A model generated the notes under the pieces. That model saw only the letters and a list, made by a program, of their open reading frames with translations. It was not told the DNA's origin and ran no database searches. The translations under genes and the position numbers were made by a program. DNA of 64,000 nucleotides from Cellulosilyticum sp. I15G10I2. GTDB taxonomy: Bacteria > Bacillota > Clostridia > Lachnospirales > Cellulosilyticaceae. Position 1 is the stretch's first letter; the number at the start of each line of letters is the position of its first letter. Of this stretch, positions 8,853 through 17,665 are shown one piece after another. Location of the stretch: assembly GCF_900095725.1 (NCBI RefSeq), contig NZ_FMMP01000028.1, positions 310,001 through 374,000 of the forward strand. The letters run 5' to 3'.

Positions 8853-10580
8853 TCATATTGAGATAGATTTCTCATCTTGAGAAATTTTGTAGGCTTTTTC
8901 AGCTAAAATGTTGTAATATTCTATTTTTCGGTAGAGGGTCGCCATACTTATTCCCAATATCTTAGCTGCGGCTTTTTTGCCCTGAACAGTATTTGCATAA
9001 CGATTCATCACCTTAATAATCGTTTGCTTTTCTAAGTTTTGTAAATTAAACTCTTCACTAGTTTTTTGTGGGGACTTATTTAACTTCTCTAAAACGTCTT
9101 CATGTGATATTGTCCCATTTTGATTAAGCAGTATCATATAACTCATACTATTTTCCAGTTCTCTGATATTTCCTTTCCAAGGATAGTTCTGCAGTTCATA
9201 GAGCGCTTCTTTTTGTATGGTTACTTTTTTACCTTCCATATAACTGTATTTCTTCAAAAAGTATTGGATGAGCTCTTTAATATCTTTGGTGCGGCATCTT
9301 AGGGGTGGTATGGAAAGGCTAAATGGATGTAATAAATAATATAAATCTTTTCTAAATTGATTTTGTTTTACAAGCTCCTCAAGGTCTTTATTTGTAGAAA
9401 TAATAATTCTTCCCTTAAAACCCCCTGGCAATTGTAAACTTTCTAGCAGCCTTATCTGTATTCTAAGCGGCAAATCTGCTGCCTCATCAAAAAACAGTGT
9501 CCCAGATCCAGTTAAACTCATTTTACTAAGTGGTGAGTCCCCAAATATCTCTTCTGCATCAGCCTCAACTATCCCTGTACAATTGACAGTCACAAAAGGC
9601 TTATCCTTATGTCTACTGTCATGATGAATAGCTCTTGCAAAACTTTCTTTTCCTACGCCGCTTTCTCCATAAATAAGAATGTTTTTGTCTGTTTGTGCTA
9701 ATCGCTTAGCCTGTTCTTTTACGCTTAAAAAGGTTTCATCACTGCCAAGAATCCTGTCAAAACTGCAATCCTCTTTAAGAACGTTCACATAACGCTTTTT
9801 AATATCAATAATATCTTGGAAGATAAAAACTTCCATATGACTTTGCATTTCTGTTGTCATTTTAAAAATACGGCCTTGAACATGGATTTGTTTTTGCCCT
9901 ACTCTAAATATATACTGCGTTTCTAAATCTCTATTTTTCTCTTCTATGGGCATACATTTAAACTGATTGATTTTATAGAGATATTCCAGTTGTTTTTGAT
10001 TATTGCCTAAAATATTTTCTGCATATTGATTCATATATCTGATGGTATGCCCTCTTCCAAAAATAAGAACACCCTTGTCTACAAACTCCATTACCTTTTT
10101 CAGCATATGTGATGTGATGATATGCTCTTCATAATAGGTATATTCCCCTACCTTAGAGGCAATAAGTTCTGCAATGTTTTCTAAAAAATCAATATAGTAA
10201 GCTAGATTATCAAAGACCACCTTTTTTTGCTCTTTTTCAAAACAGGCCAGAGCGATCACCCCTATAACTTCTTCACCAAGCATAATCGGACAACCTATTT
10301 CAAACACCTCTTTACACACGTCTTTACTTGGACACATCTTGCAAATTGAATGTTTTTTAGGTTCTTCAATAATCAGATTGCATCTATTTTCTAATACCCA
10401 CTTAAATCCTGTAGCTTCATTTTCTATATAAGTACCTACTGTATCTGCAAATCTTCCTGTGCCTGCAAGCCTATACAATTTATTATCTGTAATATCTACA
10501 TCCACCTGTAAAACTTTTGATATCACATCGGCATAATTCATAACTTCTTTTTGAATTCTTCTTAGTAAGGGTTCCACCAT
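8853..10580 (-). CDS. YgeV-like AAA+/Fis-type transcriptional regulator without a GAFTGA motif
   Basis: From the ATG at 10580 (preceded by a G-rich ribosome binding site that lies inside a longer GTG frame) the protein has 575 residues. It contains an N-terminal sensory domain with a Cys cluster (about Cys67/80/83/89/97), a PAS-like segment (about 165-260), an AAA+ domain with Walker A GESGVGKE (about 305-312) and Walker B GTLFFDEA, and a C-terminal Fis-type helix-turn-helix (GKKAAAKILGISMATLYRKI). The loop that normally carries GAFTGA is deleted: only about 12 residues separate IFG from GTLFFDEA. Classical sigma-54 activation is therefore unlikely. It is the last gene of the moaB-moaA-mocA unit and probably controls the purine cluster, with a small molecule or redox signal at the N-terminus. 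Confidence 0.82.
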   Translation of the reverse strand: MVEPLLRRIQKEVMNYADVISKVLQVDVDITDNKLYRLAGTGRFADTVGTYIENEATGFKWVLENRCNLIIEEPKKHSICKMCPSKDVCKEVFEIGCPIMLGEEVIGVIALACFEKEQKKVVFDNLAYYIDFLENIAELIASKVGEYTYYEEHIITSHMLKKVMEFVDKGVLIFGRGHTIRYMNQYAENILGNNQKQLEYLYKINQFKCMPIEEKNRDLETQYIFRVGQKQIHVQGRIFKMTTEMQSHMEVFIFQDIIDIKKRYVNVLKEDCSFDRILGSDETFLSVKEQAKRLAQTDKNILIYGESGVGKESFARAIHHDSRHKDKPFVTVNCTGIVEADAEEIFGDSPLSKMSLTGSGTLFFDEAADLPLRIQIRLLESLQLPGGFKGRIIISTNKDLEELVKQNQFRKDLYYLLHPFSLSIPPLRCRTKDIKELIQYFLKKYSYMEGKKVTIQKEALYELQNYPWKGNIRELENSMSYMILLNQNGTISHEDVLEKLNKSPQKTSEEFNLQNLEKQTIIKVMNRYANTVQGKKAAAKILGISMATLYRKIEYYNILAEKAYKISQDEKSISI

Positions 10581-10605
10581 TTTATGCCCCCCTTTCCCCA
10601 CTAAT

Positions 10606-11187
10606 CTACTCCGTACATTTATGTTTTAACAGCATCCTATAATCCGTCATAGTATCTAAATCCATTAAAATCCCTTCTTCTTCCACATCAACCATCATAC
10701 GCCCCTTGCGGGTTAAGTACTTGTTTAAGTTAGAATCAGCTGGCTCATCTAATATTTCTTGAATACACTGACTGCTTAATAATATGGGATGCCCTCCCTT
10801 ATTGTGAAATCTTGGAACTATAATGTCTCCCTGTGTATTTAGTAATTCTGAACAAATCTTTTGACTAATAAGCGGATAGTCCCCTGGGGTTAAAAAAAAC
10901 CTTTGTGCGCTTACTGCTTGTATCCCCTTTTTTACAGAACTAAACATCCCCTCGTTATATGTTTCATTATAAATAAGTTCTGTCTTTTCATAGTGCTTTA
11001 AGACGTCCGCGATTTTTTCTGCTTGATAGCCTCCTACTACGATAATACGACTGCATAGTGCCTGCATCGCTTCAATCACATGCCCGAGAAGCGGCTTACC
11101 TAAAAAATCCAAGGTCATCTTAAAAGTTTCTGCTCTAGTTGAATAACCAGCTGCTAAAATAACAGCCTCTACATCTGATGACTTCAT
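10606..11187 (-). CDS. mocA: Molybdenum cofactor cytidylyltransferase (MocA/YgfJ-like)
   Basis: This 193-residue MobA-like NTP transferase has the nucleotide-binding VILAAGYSTR motif, followed by FLGKPLLGHV and the metal-binding region TPGDYPLI. MocA adds CMP to molybdopterin to give the MCD cofactor used by xanthine dehydrogenase-family hydroxylases, and MocA homologues (ygfJ) lie in the same cluster in enterics. A GGGGAGG site precedes the ATG. Here it lies between moaA and the regulator and serves the Mo-hydroxylase at the left edge. CTP specificity is inferred from context. Confidence 0.83.
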   Translation of the reverse strand: MKSSDVEAVILAAGYSTRAETFKMTLDFLGKPLLGHVIEAMQALCSRIIVVGGYQAEKIADVLKHYEKTELIYNETYNEGMFSSVKKGIQAVSAQRFFLTPGDYPLISQKICSELLNTQGDIIVPRFHNKGGHPILLSSQCIQEILDEPADSNLNKYLTRKGRMMVDVEEEGILMDLDTMTDYRMLLKHKCTE

Positions 11188-11202
11188 CTTAGTACCTCCC
11201 CT

Positions 11203-12153
11203 CTACCCGCCGATCTGATACATTCCCTTATGTGTATAGCACTGCTCCTCTAAATGATGGGTCTGTTGTTTAAGACGAATAGCATTCATTATAATAGGCT
11301 CAATAGGCTTATGCATTCTTAGCGCAGTTTTTAAGTCAATTTCAATATCTGAATGCAGACATCCTTTAAGTTTTCCTTCTGATGTGAGGCGCATCCTATT
11401 ACACGCATTGCAAAATTTACAGGACATAGGCGTAATAAATCCTATTTTCGCTTGTGTTCCTTTAAGCGTATAAGGAACTGCTGTTCCTCCTTTTGTATGT
11501 TCCAGCCTTTGAAGCTTAGGCATATTTTCTAGGATTTGATCTGCTGAAATATATTTTTCTCTAGACCAGTTTATGCCTTCTCCAATAGGCATCAGTTCAA
11601 TAAACCTTACTTCTACCCCAGAAGCATCTGACCATTTAGCAAATGCCTCAATTTCATCCTCATTAAACCCTTTTATTAAAACAGTATTGACCTTTATAGG
11701 CGAAAGACCCTTTGCTTTAGCTGCTTCAATACCTCTTAAGACCTTTTGAATATCTCCGCCACCAGTTATCAGATGATACTTTTTAGCATCTAATGTATCT
11801 AGGCTTACATTAACTCTCTTAAGTCCCGCATCCGCTAAGGCTTCAGCTTTTTCTTCAAGTAATACAGCATTTGTTGTCATAGCTATATCTTTCAGATGTT
11901 CAAGTTTTGTTACCTTTTCAATAAAAGGAATGACCCCTTTTCGTATCAAAGGTTCTCCCCCTGTAATTCTTAGTTTAGTGATACCCAGTTTATGAAAAGT
12001 TTTTATGATTTGATAGGTTTCATTCAAACTTAAAGTCTTTTCTATACAGCCTGCACTCTTTTTATCAGGCATACAATACTTACAGTTTAAATTACAATTT
12101 TCAGTTATAGAAACTCTTAAATACGAAATATCTCTGCCATATGAATCCATCAT
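11203..12153 (-). CDS. moaA: GTP 3',8-cyclase MoaA
   Basis: This radical-SAM enzyme of about 316 residues catalyses the first step of molybdopterin synthesis, forming the cyclase product that MoaC converts to cPMP. It has the N-terminal cluster motif NCNLNCKYCMP, a SAM-binding TGGEPLI, and the C-terminal cluster CKFCNACNRMRLT with a third Cys in KGCLHSD. The protein ends in Gly-Gly as expected for active MoaA. The ATG at 12153 is preferred over the upstream GTG at 12162 because AGGTG sits 7 nt before it. moaC, moaD and moaE are not in the window. Confidence 0.93.
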   Translation of the reverse strand: MMDSYGRDISYLRVSITENCNLNCKYCMPDKKSAGCIEKTLSLNETYQIIKTFHKLGITKLRITGGEPLIRKGVIPFIEKVTKLEHLKDIAMTTNAVLLEEKAEALADAGLKRVNVSLDTLDAKKYHLITGGGDIQKVLRGIEAAKAKGLSPIKVNTVLIKGFNEDEIEAFAKWSDASGVEVRFIELMPIGEGINWSREKYISADQILENMPKLQRLEHTKGGTAVPYTLKGTQAKIGFITPMSCKFCNACNRMRLTSEGKLKGCLHSDIEIDLKTALRMHKPIEPIIMNAIRLKQQTHHLEEQCYTHKGMYQIGG

Positions 12154-12165
12154 TTTTATCACCTG

Positions 12166-12675
12166 CTACTTTCTGTCGCCCTCTGATGTAACACCTTTTA
12201 GAACTTTAAGCCCTTGCCATACCGTCTCTAGTATACTTTCTAATGCTTCTCTCGCATCTTTTGTACTTCCTGGTAAGTTAATAATAAGCGTATGCTCCCT
12301 TATTCCCGCAACACCTCTAAATAGCATCGTCCGAGGTGCCTTTTGTATACCATAACAGCGTATTGCTTCACTTATACCTGGTATTTCTTTTTTAATTACT
12401 TGCTTTGTTGCCTCAGGGGTTATATCTTTTGGACCAACACCCATTCCCCCTGTGGTAACAACTAAATCTATTTTCAAATCGTCACAAAAAGTAATGAGTC
12501 TATCTTTTATAACTTCACGCTTATGTGGTATAATCTCATAGCTTTTTATAGAAAATCCATAGGCAATTAAAATTTTCTGCATCGCGATACCACTCTCATC
12601 TATCCATTTCGCATCTTGGCATTTATCACTTATAGTAATAATCGCCGCATTAAACACCGCCCTCCCTAGATCCAT
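12166..12675 (-). CDS. Molybdopterin adenylyltransferase-type protein (MogA/MoaB)
   Basis: The 169-residue single-domain MoCF protein has the signature TTGGMGVGPKDITPEAT at about 85-101 and a later INLPGSTKDA. The family adenylates molybdopterin before molybdate insertion. It starts the moaB-moaA-mocA-regulator unit, with GGGAGG before the ATG and only a few nucleotides between it and moaA. MoaB and MogA cannot be told apart from this sequence alone. The 5' leader contains a strong terminator hairpin. Confidence 0.88.
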   Translation of the reverse strand: MDLGRAVFNAAIITISDKCQDAKWIDESGIAMQKILIAYGFSIKSYEIIPHKREVIKDRLITFCDDLKIDLVVTTGGMGVGPKDITPEATKQVIKKEIPGISEAIRCYGIQKAPRTMLFRGVAGIREHTLIINLPGSTKDAREALESILETVWQGLKVLKGVTSEGDRK

Positions 12676-12730
12676 ACCATCCTCCCTTAGACTGATCTTA
12701 ACAATTTATCTATTTTCTATTTTTTAAAAA

Positions 12731-12775
12731 AAAGAAGAGACAAAATTGCCCAACTGGCAATAATATCTCTTCTTT
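12731..12775 (-). terminator. Leader terminator hairpin (candidate attenuator) before moaB
   Basis: The outer arms (12731-12740 and 12766-12775) are perfect 10-nt complements. An inner perfect 6-bp stem (ATTGCC/GGCAAT) sits between them. On the minus strand the hairpin is followed by a T tract. It lies about 26 nt after the start predicted from the promoter at 12808-12836 and 56 nt before moaB. Confidence 0.75.
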
Positions 12776-12807
12776 GAGTTATTTCTAAACGTGACTATTT
12801 TTAATAA

Positions 12808-12836
12808 ATTATAATGTCTAAAATAGCAAAAGTCAA
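12808..12836 (-). promoter_or_regulatory. Sigma-A promoter of the moaB-moaA-mocA-regulator unit
   Basis: On the minus strand this reads TTGACT, 17 nt, TATAAT. It is upstream of the hairpin at 12731-12775, so the hairpin is in the leader of this unit. The preceding gene, cwlD, ends at 12880. Confidence 0.7.
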
Positions 12837-12879
12837 TGGATTTATTAGGTTATACTAAAAAAATATTGTGTGGTTAAAC

Positions 12880-13578
12880 CTAAGATACATGTTCTATCCC
12901 TTCAAAATATTTAACAACTGCAACATAAATACTCCATGCCATTGTGTTTTGATACTCATCCGTATTAAGCTTTTTTTCCTCTTCCGGATTAGTCAAGAAA
13001 CCACATTCAACAATAACCGCTGGCATATCCGCCACTTTAAGCACGTAATAGTCATTGTTGCTTTTTATTTTTCGTTTATTTTCTGGATCTGCATATTCTT
13101 TGATATTTTTTTGTATAAGATCAGCTAAAAGCTTACCTTTTTCAGAGTTTTTATTGTAAAAGACTTGTGCACCTTTTACACTGGGCTGCGTAAATGAATT
13201 TTGATGAATACTTATAAGTATATCTCCACCCTGCGCTATTTTTTTTCTTTCTGCCATATCTTTGCGTTTATGTTTTACCCCATCCATCCCATCAGCATCA
13301 TCATCTGTTGTTCTGGTCATAATAACTACTGCTCCTGATTGCTCGAAGTAATTTCTAAGCTTAAGTGCTATTTTAAGATTAATATGTTTTTCATCTTCAC
13401 CATTAATACCATTTTTGCCTGGATCAAACCCGCCATGCCCTGGGTCAATAATAATGACTTTAGAACTTGTAGCAAGTCCAAGTGTTTCTACTGCCTGCCC
13501 GGCATACTTTAAGTATGAAGCAATAGAAATAATAGTAACTAATAAGATGATTAGAACTGGCATCTTACCGTTTTTCAT
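12880..13578 (-). CDS. cwlD: Spore cortex-type N-acetylmuramoyl-L-alanine amidase (CwlD-like)
   Basis: The 232-residue protein has an N-terminal membrane anchor (about 7-22) and an Amidase_3 domain. Motifs are IIIDPGHGGFDPG (zinc His), the Glu of NGEDEKHINL, SIHQNSF (zinc His) and VIVECGFLTN (catalytic Glu). The length matches CwlD, which with PdaA forms muramic delta-lactam in the spore cortex. The ATG follows AGAGGG. It precedes a GH18 enzyme of spore type on the same strand. A vegetative amidase role cannot be excluded. Confidence 0.78.
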   Translation of the reverse strand: MKNGKMPVLIILLVTIISIASYLKYAGQAVETLGLATSSKVIIIDPGHGGFDPGKNGINGEDEKHINLKIALKLRNYFEQSGAVVIMTRTTDDDADGMDGVKHKRKDMAERKKIAQGGDILISIHQNSFTQPSVKGAQVFYNKNSEKGKLLADLIQKNIKEYADPENKRKIKSNNDYYVLKVADMPAVIVECGFLTNPEEEKKLNTDEYQNTMAWSIYVAVVKYFEGIEHVS

Positions 13579-13683
13579 GTTAACACCCTCTTTGAATGAA
13601 TACTGCTATCTCTTTCATTCTATTAAAGAACGGGTGCTTGTATGCATACTATTTAAACAATAACATTTTATGCCCTATCTTAG

Positions 13684-15345
13684 CTATTGAACTTTCTGAA
13701 GTTCATGCCATATGTCTGGTGTTTCAAGACCTAACTTCCAAGCCCCATAGCCAGCTAGGTCATATTGATTAAGAAGCTCTATTCTTTTTTGAATGGAACT
13801 TTCATCTTCCAGCCATACCTTAAAAACACTACTCACTTTTTCAATCTCAGCGTACTTCTGTCCGCTTATTTCATCTAATACAGGCGTAACGCCCCAGGTT
13901 TTCACCATATCCCAAGCTGGTTTCATACCATAAGCTTTTGTTTTTAAGCCCTCGTCTGTTTCTTCCCAGATGCGTGTATAAAAGGGAATACCTAACACAA
14001 GCTTTTCTTTCTCTACTTCCAGAAGATTTCTTTTAATACCTTCTTCAACCCAAGATAGTTCCGAAACTGATCCAGCATTTTCTGATCCAGACCAGTGCTG
14101 ATCATAGGCCATCACTATAAAATAATCACACACCTCTGCTATTTTTTCTCTTTGATAGTGTCTCGACCAGTCAGAAGGCATATAAACATCAACAGATACA
14201 CTAAGACCAACTTCCTTAAGTAAAGGATATAGTTCTCTCATAAACTGTACCCATACATCACTTGTTTCAGGCTGAATATTTTCAATATCTATATTGATCC
14301 CATCATAACCATATTCTTCTGCCTTTTTAATTATCTGATCAATAACATGCTGTCTTTTAGCTGTACTTGACAAGATGGGTTTTGTTAGAGCAGGTTGTGT
14401 AAAGTTATGACTCATAAGCGGCCATACTTGAAGATTTCTCTTTTTTGCTTCTATTACATATTGTCTTGTTCCTCTGTCTGTTAAGTTTCCTAAATCATCT
14501 TCAAATTCAAACCAGGTAGGAGATATCACATTAGCCCCTTTAATATTGGTATACTTAGGTGAAGTCCAATCACCAGGAGTCTTTGATCCGAGTTGATCCC
14601 AGACAAGTTTAACCTTATCATTAAGCGGTTTACTCATAGGCAGTGCTTCTACTACATCTCGTAGCTGGCCATCTATAGGTACAGCATCCTTTATATCTGC
14701 CTTAGGAATAAACCCTATTATGCCATTTTCGCTGCGCACTCTTAAAAAATCGGACTCTTCTTTATAGATAATGACTTTTTGTCCTTTTTTTAGTGGTTCA
14801 ATAACTGTTGTTCTATTTTGTGGGTGTGTTCTTAAACTTGTATTTCTTTTTAATACAGCGAGCTGCTTTTCTTTAGTCTTGTCACTTGCAATAAATACTC
14901 TATTATCTTTACCTCGTGTGATATCTATGCCAAATCGCTCACTAATCAGCCCTGCCGGGATATAGATAATATGATCCACTTCTTTTACAGGATTTTTAAC
15001 TGCTATTTTATCAAAATTCAATCTGCCTTCTAAAGCACCTTCATAGAGTCTTAACAGCTCTCTCACATTGGTAATCGTCAGAGCTTTTTCTTCTTCATCA
15101 TAAAATATTGTATCACTGATATATTCTCTTGCAAATTCATAAGAGACATAGATTTCATTATCTATCATCATAGCAGGCTCATTAAGCGCCACTCTTTCAT
15201 CTTCATAAACTAAGTTATTCACATTATTTCTAAACTCATTAAAATAGATGAGCGGGTCAACTTCTTTGCCTACAGGCATCCATTTATATACCGCGATTAT
15301 TACAAGCGTCATCGCCATTATCCCAAATATTACTTTTTTCAACAT
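13684..15345 (-). CDS. Membrane-anchored GH18 family glycosidase with stalk and SH3b domains
   Basis: This protein has 553 residues if started at the ATG at 15345. That start has GGGAGG 7-8 nt upstream; the longer frame begins at a TTG that overlaps the ribosome binding site. It has an N-terminal membrane helix, two stretches that resemble the copper-amine-oxidase-N/stalk domain (about 30-150), an SH3b domain (about 165-220) and a GH18 barrel with YDGINIDIENI, the DxxDxDxE-type catalytic motif. Relatives act on spore peptidoglycan or chitin-like glycans (YaaH/SleL group). Beside cwlD, a cortex or cell-wall role is likely. Confidence 0.82.
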   Translation of the reverse strand: MLKKVIFGIMAMTLVIIAVYKWMPVGKEVDPLIYFNEFRNNVNNLVYEDERVALNEPAMMIDNEIYVSYEFAREYISDTIFYDEEEKALTITNVRELLRLYEGALEGRLNFDKIAVKNPVKEVDHIIYIPAGLISERFGIDITRGKDNRVFIASDKTKEKQLAVLKRNTSLRTHPQNRTTVIEPLKKGQKVIIYKEESDFLRVRSENGIIGFIPKADIKDAVPIDGQLRDVVEALPMSKPLNDKVKLVWDQLGSKTPGDWTSPKYTNIKGANVISPTWFEFEDDLGNLTDRGTRQYVIEAKKRNLQVWPLMSHNFTQPALTKPILSSTAKRQHVIDQIIKKAEEYGYDGINIDIENIQPETSDVWVQFMRELYPLLKEVGLSVSVDVYMPSDWSRHYQREKIAEVCDYFIVMAYDQHWSGSENAGSVSELSWVEEGIKRNLLEVEKEKLVLGIPFYTRIWEETDEGLKTKAYGMKPAWDMVKTWGVTPVLDEISGQKYAEIEKVSSVFKVWLEDESSIQKRIELLNQYDLAGYGAWKLGLETPDIWHELQKVQ

Positions 15346-15462
15346 TGATTTACCTCCCAACCCCTATAGTATATCATATTTTCAAAATAACAAAACAGCT
15401 GTTACCAAATTGTCATATATTATCTAAATAGCTGATTTCCTTTCTTAAAAAAGCGTAATAAA

Positions 15463-15493
15463 AAGCCCATACTTTTTAACCAAGTATGAGCTT
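15463..15493 (-). terminator. Terminator after the BI-1 gene
   Basis: The 11-nt arms AAGCCCATACT and AGTATGAGCTT pair with one mismatch. On the minus strand they are followed by TTTTTATT and a later T run. The hairpin is about 40 nt after the BI-1 stop. Confidence 0.8.
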
Positions 15494-15531
15494 CTTATTC
15501 TATTAATATGAGTCTGTTAAATATACTTCTT

Positions 15532-16242
15532 CTATTTCCTATTCATAAGTCTAAGGAGTCTAATAAATAAGTTAATAAAGTCTAGGTAAAGAATCATAGC
15601 ACCTAAAATACTTGCATTACCATTTTGGGTTCCTGTAAGGTTATGTGCACCACTTAACCCCTTTATCCTTTGTGTATCATATCCTATTAACCCTATAAAA
15701 ATAAACACGCCGAGATACGTAAGAGCCAGGCTTACACCCTCGCTTCTATAGAACATATTAAACACAGTGGCAATAACAAGACCAAATAATCCCATTACAA
15801 ACAAATTACCGATAGTGGTAAGATCTGTCTTTGTGAAATACCCATATAAACTCATCACAGCAAATAATGCCGCTGTTAGTAAAAAAGTATACCCCACTGT
15901 CCCTAAATCATATGCAAAGAAAATCGCAGACAGCGTCAGTCCATTTAAAGCTGCATAAACGACAAACCAAAACTTTGCCATCCCTGCACTCATGCTTAAT
16001 GCTTTTCGGCTTAAATAAATAACTAATGCTACTTCTGCAATAATTAAGGCAAAAAATGTAATGTTATTGCCAAATATAAGACCTAGTAAAACAGGACTGC
16101 TTACTACACTTATTCCTACCACTCCTGTGATAATGAGAGCTAGGGTCATCCATGCATAGACCTTTATAATAAAATTTCTAGTTACTTCTTCACTGGATTT
16201 TGAAACTTCTTGATACATCATATTTGAATCCATTTCGCTCAC
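15532..16242 (-). CDS. Bax inhibitor-1/YccA family membrane protein
   Basis: The 236-residue protein has a short soluble N-terminus and seven predicted hydrophobic helices. The C-terminal YLDFINLFIRLLRLM matches the BI-1/YetJ/YccA signature. Bacterial members are proton-sensitive calcium leak channels (YetJ) or modulators of FtsH (YccA); the role here is not known. It is 76 nt downstream of purA on the same strand and has its own terminator. Confidence 0.88.
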   Translation of the reverse strand: MSEMDSNMMYQEVSKSSEEVTRNFIIKVYAWMTLALIITGVVGISVVSSPVLLGLIFGNNITFFALIIAEVALVIYLSRKALSMSAGMAKFWFVVYAALNGLTLSAIFFAYDLGTVGYTFLLTAALFAVMSLYGYFTKTDLTTIGNLFVMGLFGLVIATVFNMFYRSEGVSLALTYLGVFIFIGLIGYDTQRIKGLSGAHNLTGTQNGNASILGAMILYLDFINLFIRLLRLMNRK

Positions 16243-16318
16243 TCCTTAATATAGATTGACCTTCTATATCAATTATAATTTTATTATTGCCAAAACTCAA
16301 TACCCAGATTTGGAGTGA

Positions 16319-17599
16319 TTATTTTATAACAATATTCTGATCTCTATTAGGTCCTACTCCTACCATTGTGATCTTACAGCCACATAGTTCTTCGATTCTG
16401 GCAAGATACTTTTTAACACTGTCTGGTAAAGCTTCATAAGTTCGAATATGTGAAATATCTCCCCAGCCTTCCATTTCTTCATATACAGGTTTACAAAGTT
16501 CTAAATCTTCAAGACTTGCAGGGAAATATTTAATGACCTTGCCATTAAGCTCATAACCTACACAAATTTTAATTTTTTCTATATCTTTAAGTACGTCTAT
16601 TTTATTCAGTGCAATTTGAGTAAGCCCGCTTGTTCTTACAGCAAACTCTCCAATAATAGCGTCAAACCATCCACATCTTCTAGGTCTGCCTGTCGTTGTG
16701 CCATACTCATGGCCTTCTTCTCTGATGCGTTCGCCTATTTCATCTTCAAGCTCTGTAGGAAATGGACCTTTACCTACACGGGTGATATAACCTTTCATAA
16801 CACCTATACATTCATCAATCATCGTAGGCCCAATACCCGCCCCGATACAAGCGCCGCCAGTTACAGGATGAGATGATGTTACATAAGGATATGTTCCTAT
16901 ATCTAAATCCAACAGAGTGCCTTGTGCCCCTTCAAAGAGTACATCCTTACCTTCTTTAATCGCTTCATAAACAATAACCGTTGTATCATCTATATAAGTT
17001 CTTAATCGTTCTCTATATCTCATATAATCTGCTATGATCACTTCAGCATCAAATTGCACCTCTTGATGATAAACATGTTTAAGCATTGCATTTTTAATTT
17101 TAACATTTGTTCTTACTTTTTCTTTAAACACTTCATCATGGTATAAGTCACATACACGAATACCTGTTCTTTCTGCCTTATCCATATAGCAAGGGCCAAT
17201 ACCCTTCATAGTTGTTCCGATGTCTTTACCTTCTTTAGCTGAAAGTGTTTCTTTTGCTTTATCTAGTGCCTTATGATAGGGCATTACCAAATGTGCACGT
17301 GAACTGATCTTTATAGTGCTTACATCTATCCCTTTACCCACTAAATGATCTATTTCTCCTAAGATACCTTCTGGATCTATTACAACACCATTACCTACCA
17401 CACATGTTTTCCCTGGATATAATATTCCTGAAGGGATTAGATGAAACTTATAGACTTCTTCGTTAACGGTTACAGTATGTCCAGCATTATTGCCTCCCTG
17501 GCAACGTACCACAACATCTGCCTTCTCAGATAGTATATCTATTATTTTTGCTTTTCCTTCGTCTCCCCATTGTGCACCTATTATTACTTTAGTTGGCAT
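16319..17599 (-). CDS. purA: Adenylosuccinate synthetase
   Basis: The 426-residue protein joins IMP and aspartate using GTP, the first step of AMP formation. It has the GAQWGDEGKAKIIDIL loop (the second loop Gly, usually GKGK, is Ala here), the QGGNNAGHTV motif, GTTMKGIGPCY and the GTTTGRPRRCGWFD segment. Length is normal. It is transcribed divergently from a CBS-domain pyrophosphatase; two candidate PurR boxes lie in the shared region. The ATG follows AAAGGATG. Confidence 0.96.
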   Translation of the reverse strand: MPTKVIIGAQWGDEGKAKIIDILSEKADVVVRCQGGNNAGHTVTVNEEVYKFHLIPSGILYPGKTCVVGNGVVIDPEGILGEIDHLVGKGIDVSTIKISSRAHLVMPYHKALDKAKETLSAKEGKDIGTTMKGIGPCYMDKAERTGIRVCDLYHDEVFKEKVRTNVKIKNAMLKHVYHQEVQFDAEVIIADYMRYRERLRTYIDDTTVIVYEAIKEGKDVLFEGAQGTLLDLDIGTYPYVTSSHPVTGGACIGAGIGPTMIDECIGVMKGYITRVGKGPFPTELEDEIGERIREEGHEYGTTTGRPRRCGWFDAIIGEFAVRTSGLTQIALNKIDVLKDIEKIKICVGYELNGKVIKYFPASLEDLELCKPVYEEMEGWGDISHIRTYEALPDSVKKYLARIEELCGCKITMVGVGPNRDQNIVIK

Positions 17600-17665
17600 G
17601 GTTTACACATCCTTTCGATTCATTCAAACATACTTATCATATCAAATAATTGAGTATAAATCAAT

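Noticed and set aside
12676-12879. Moco riboswitch before the moa genes
   Set aside because: The leader between the promoter and the terminator is only about 26-32 nt, and no Moco RNA consensus is present.
16616-16876. Plus-strand ORF inside purA
   Set aside because: It is antisense to a well-supported purA, without a ribosome binding site or homology; many similar shadow ORFs were dropped for the same reason.
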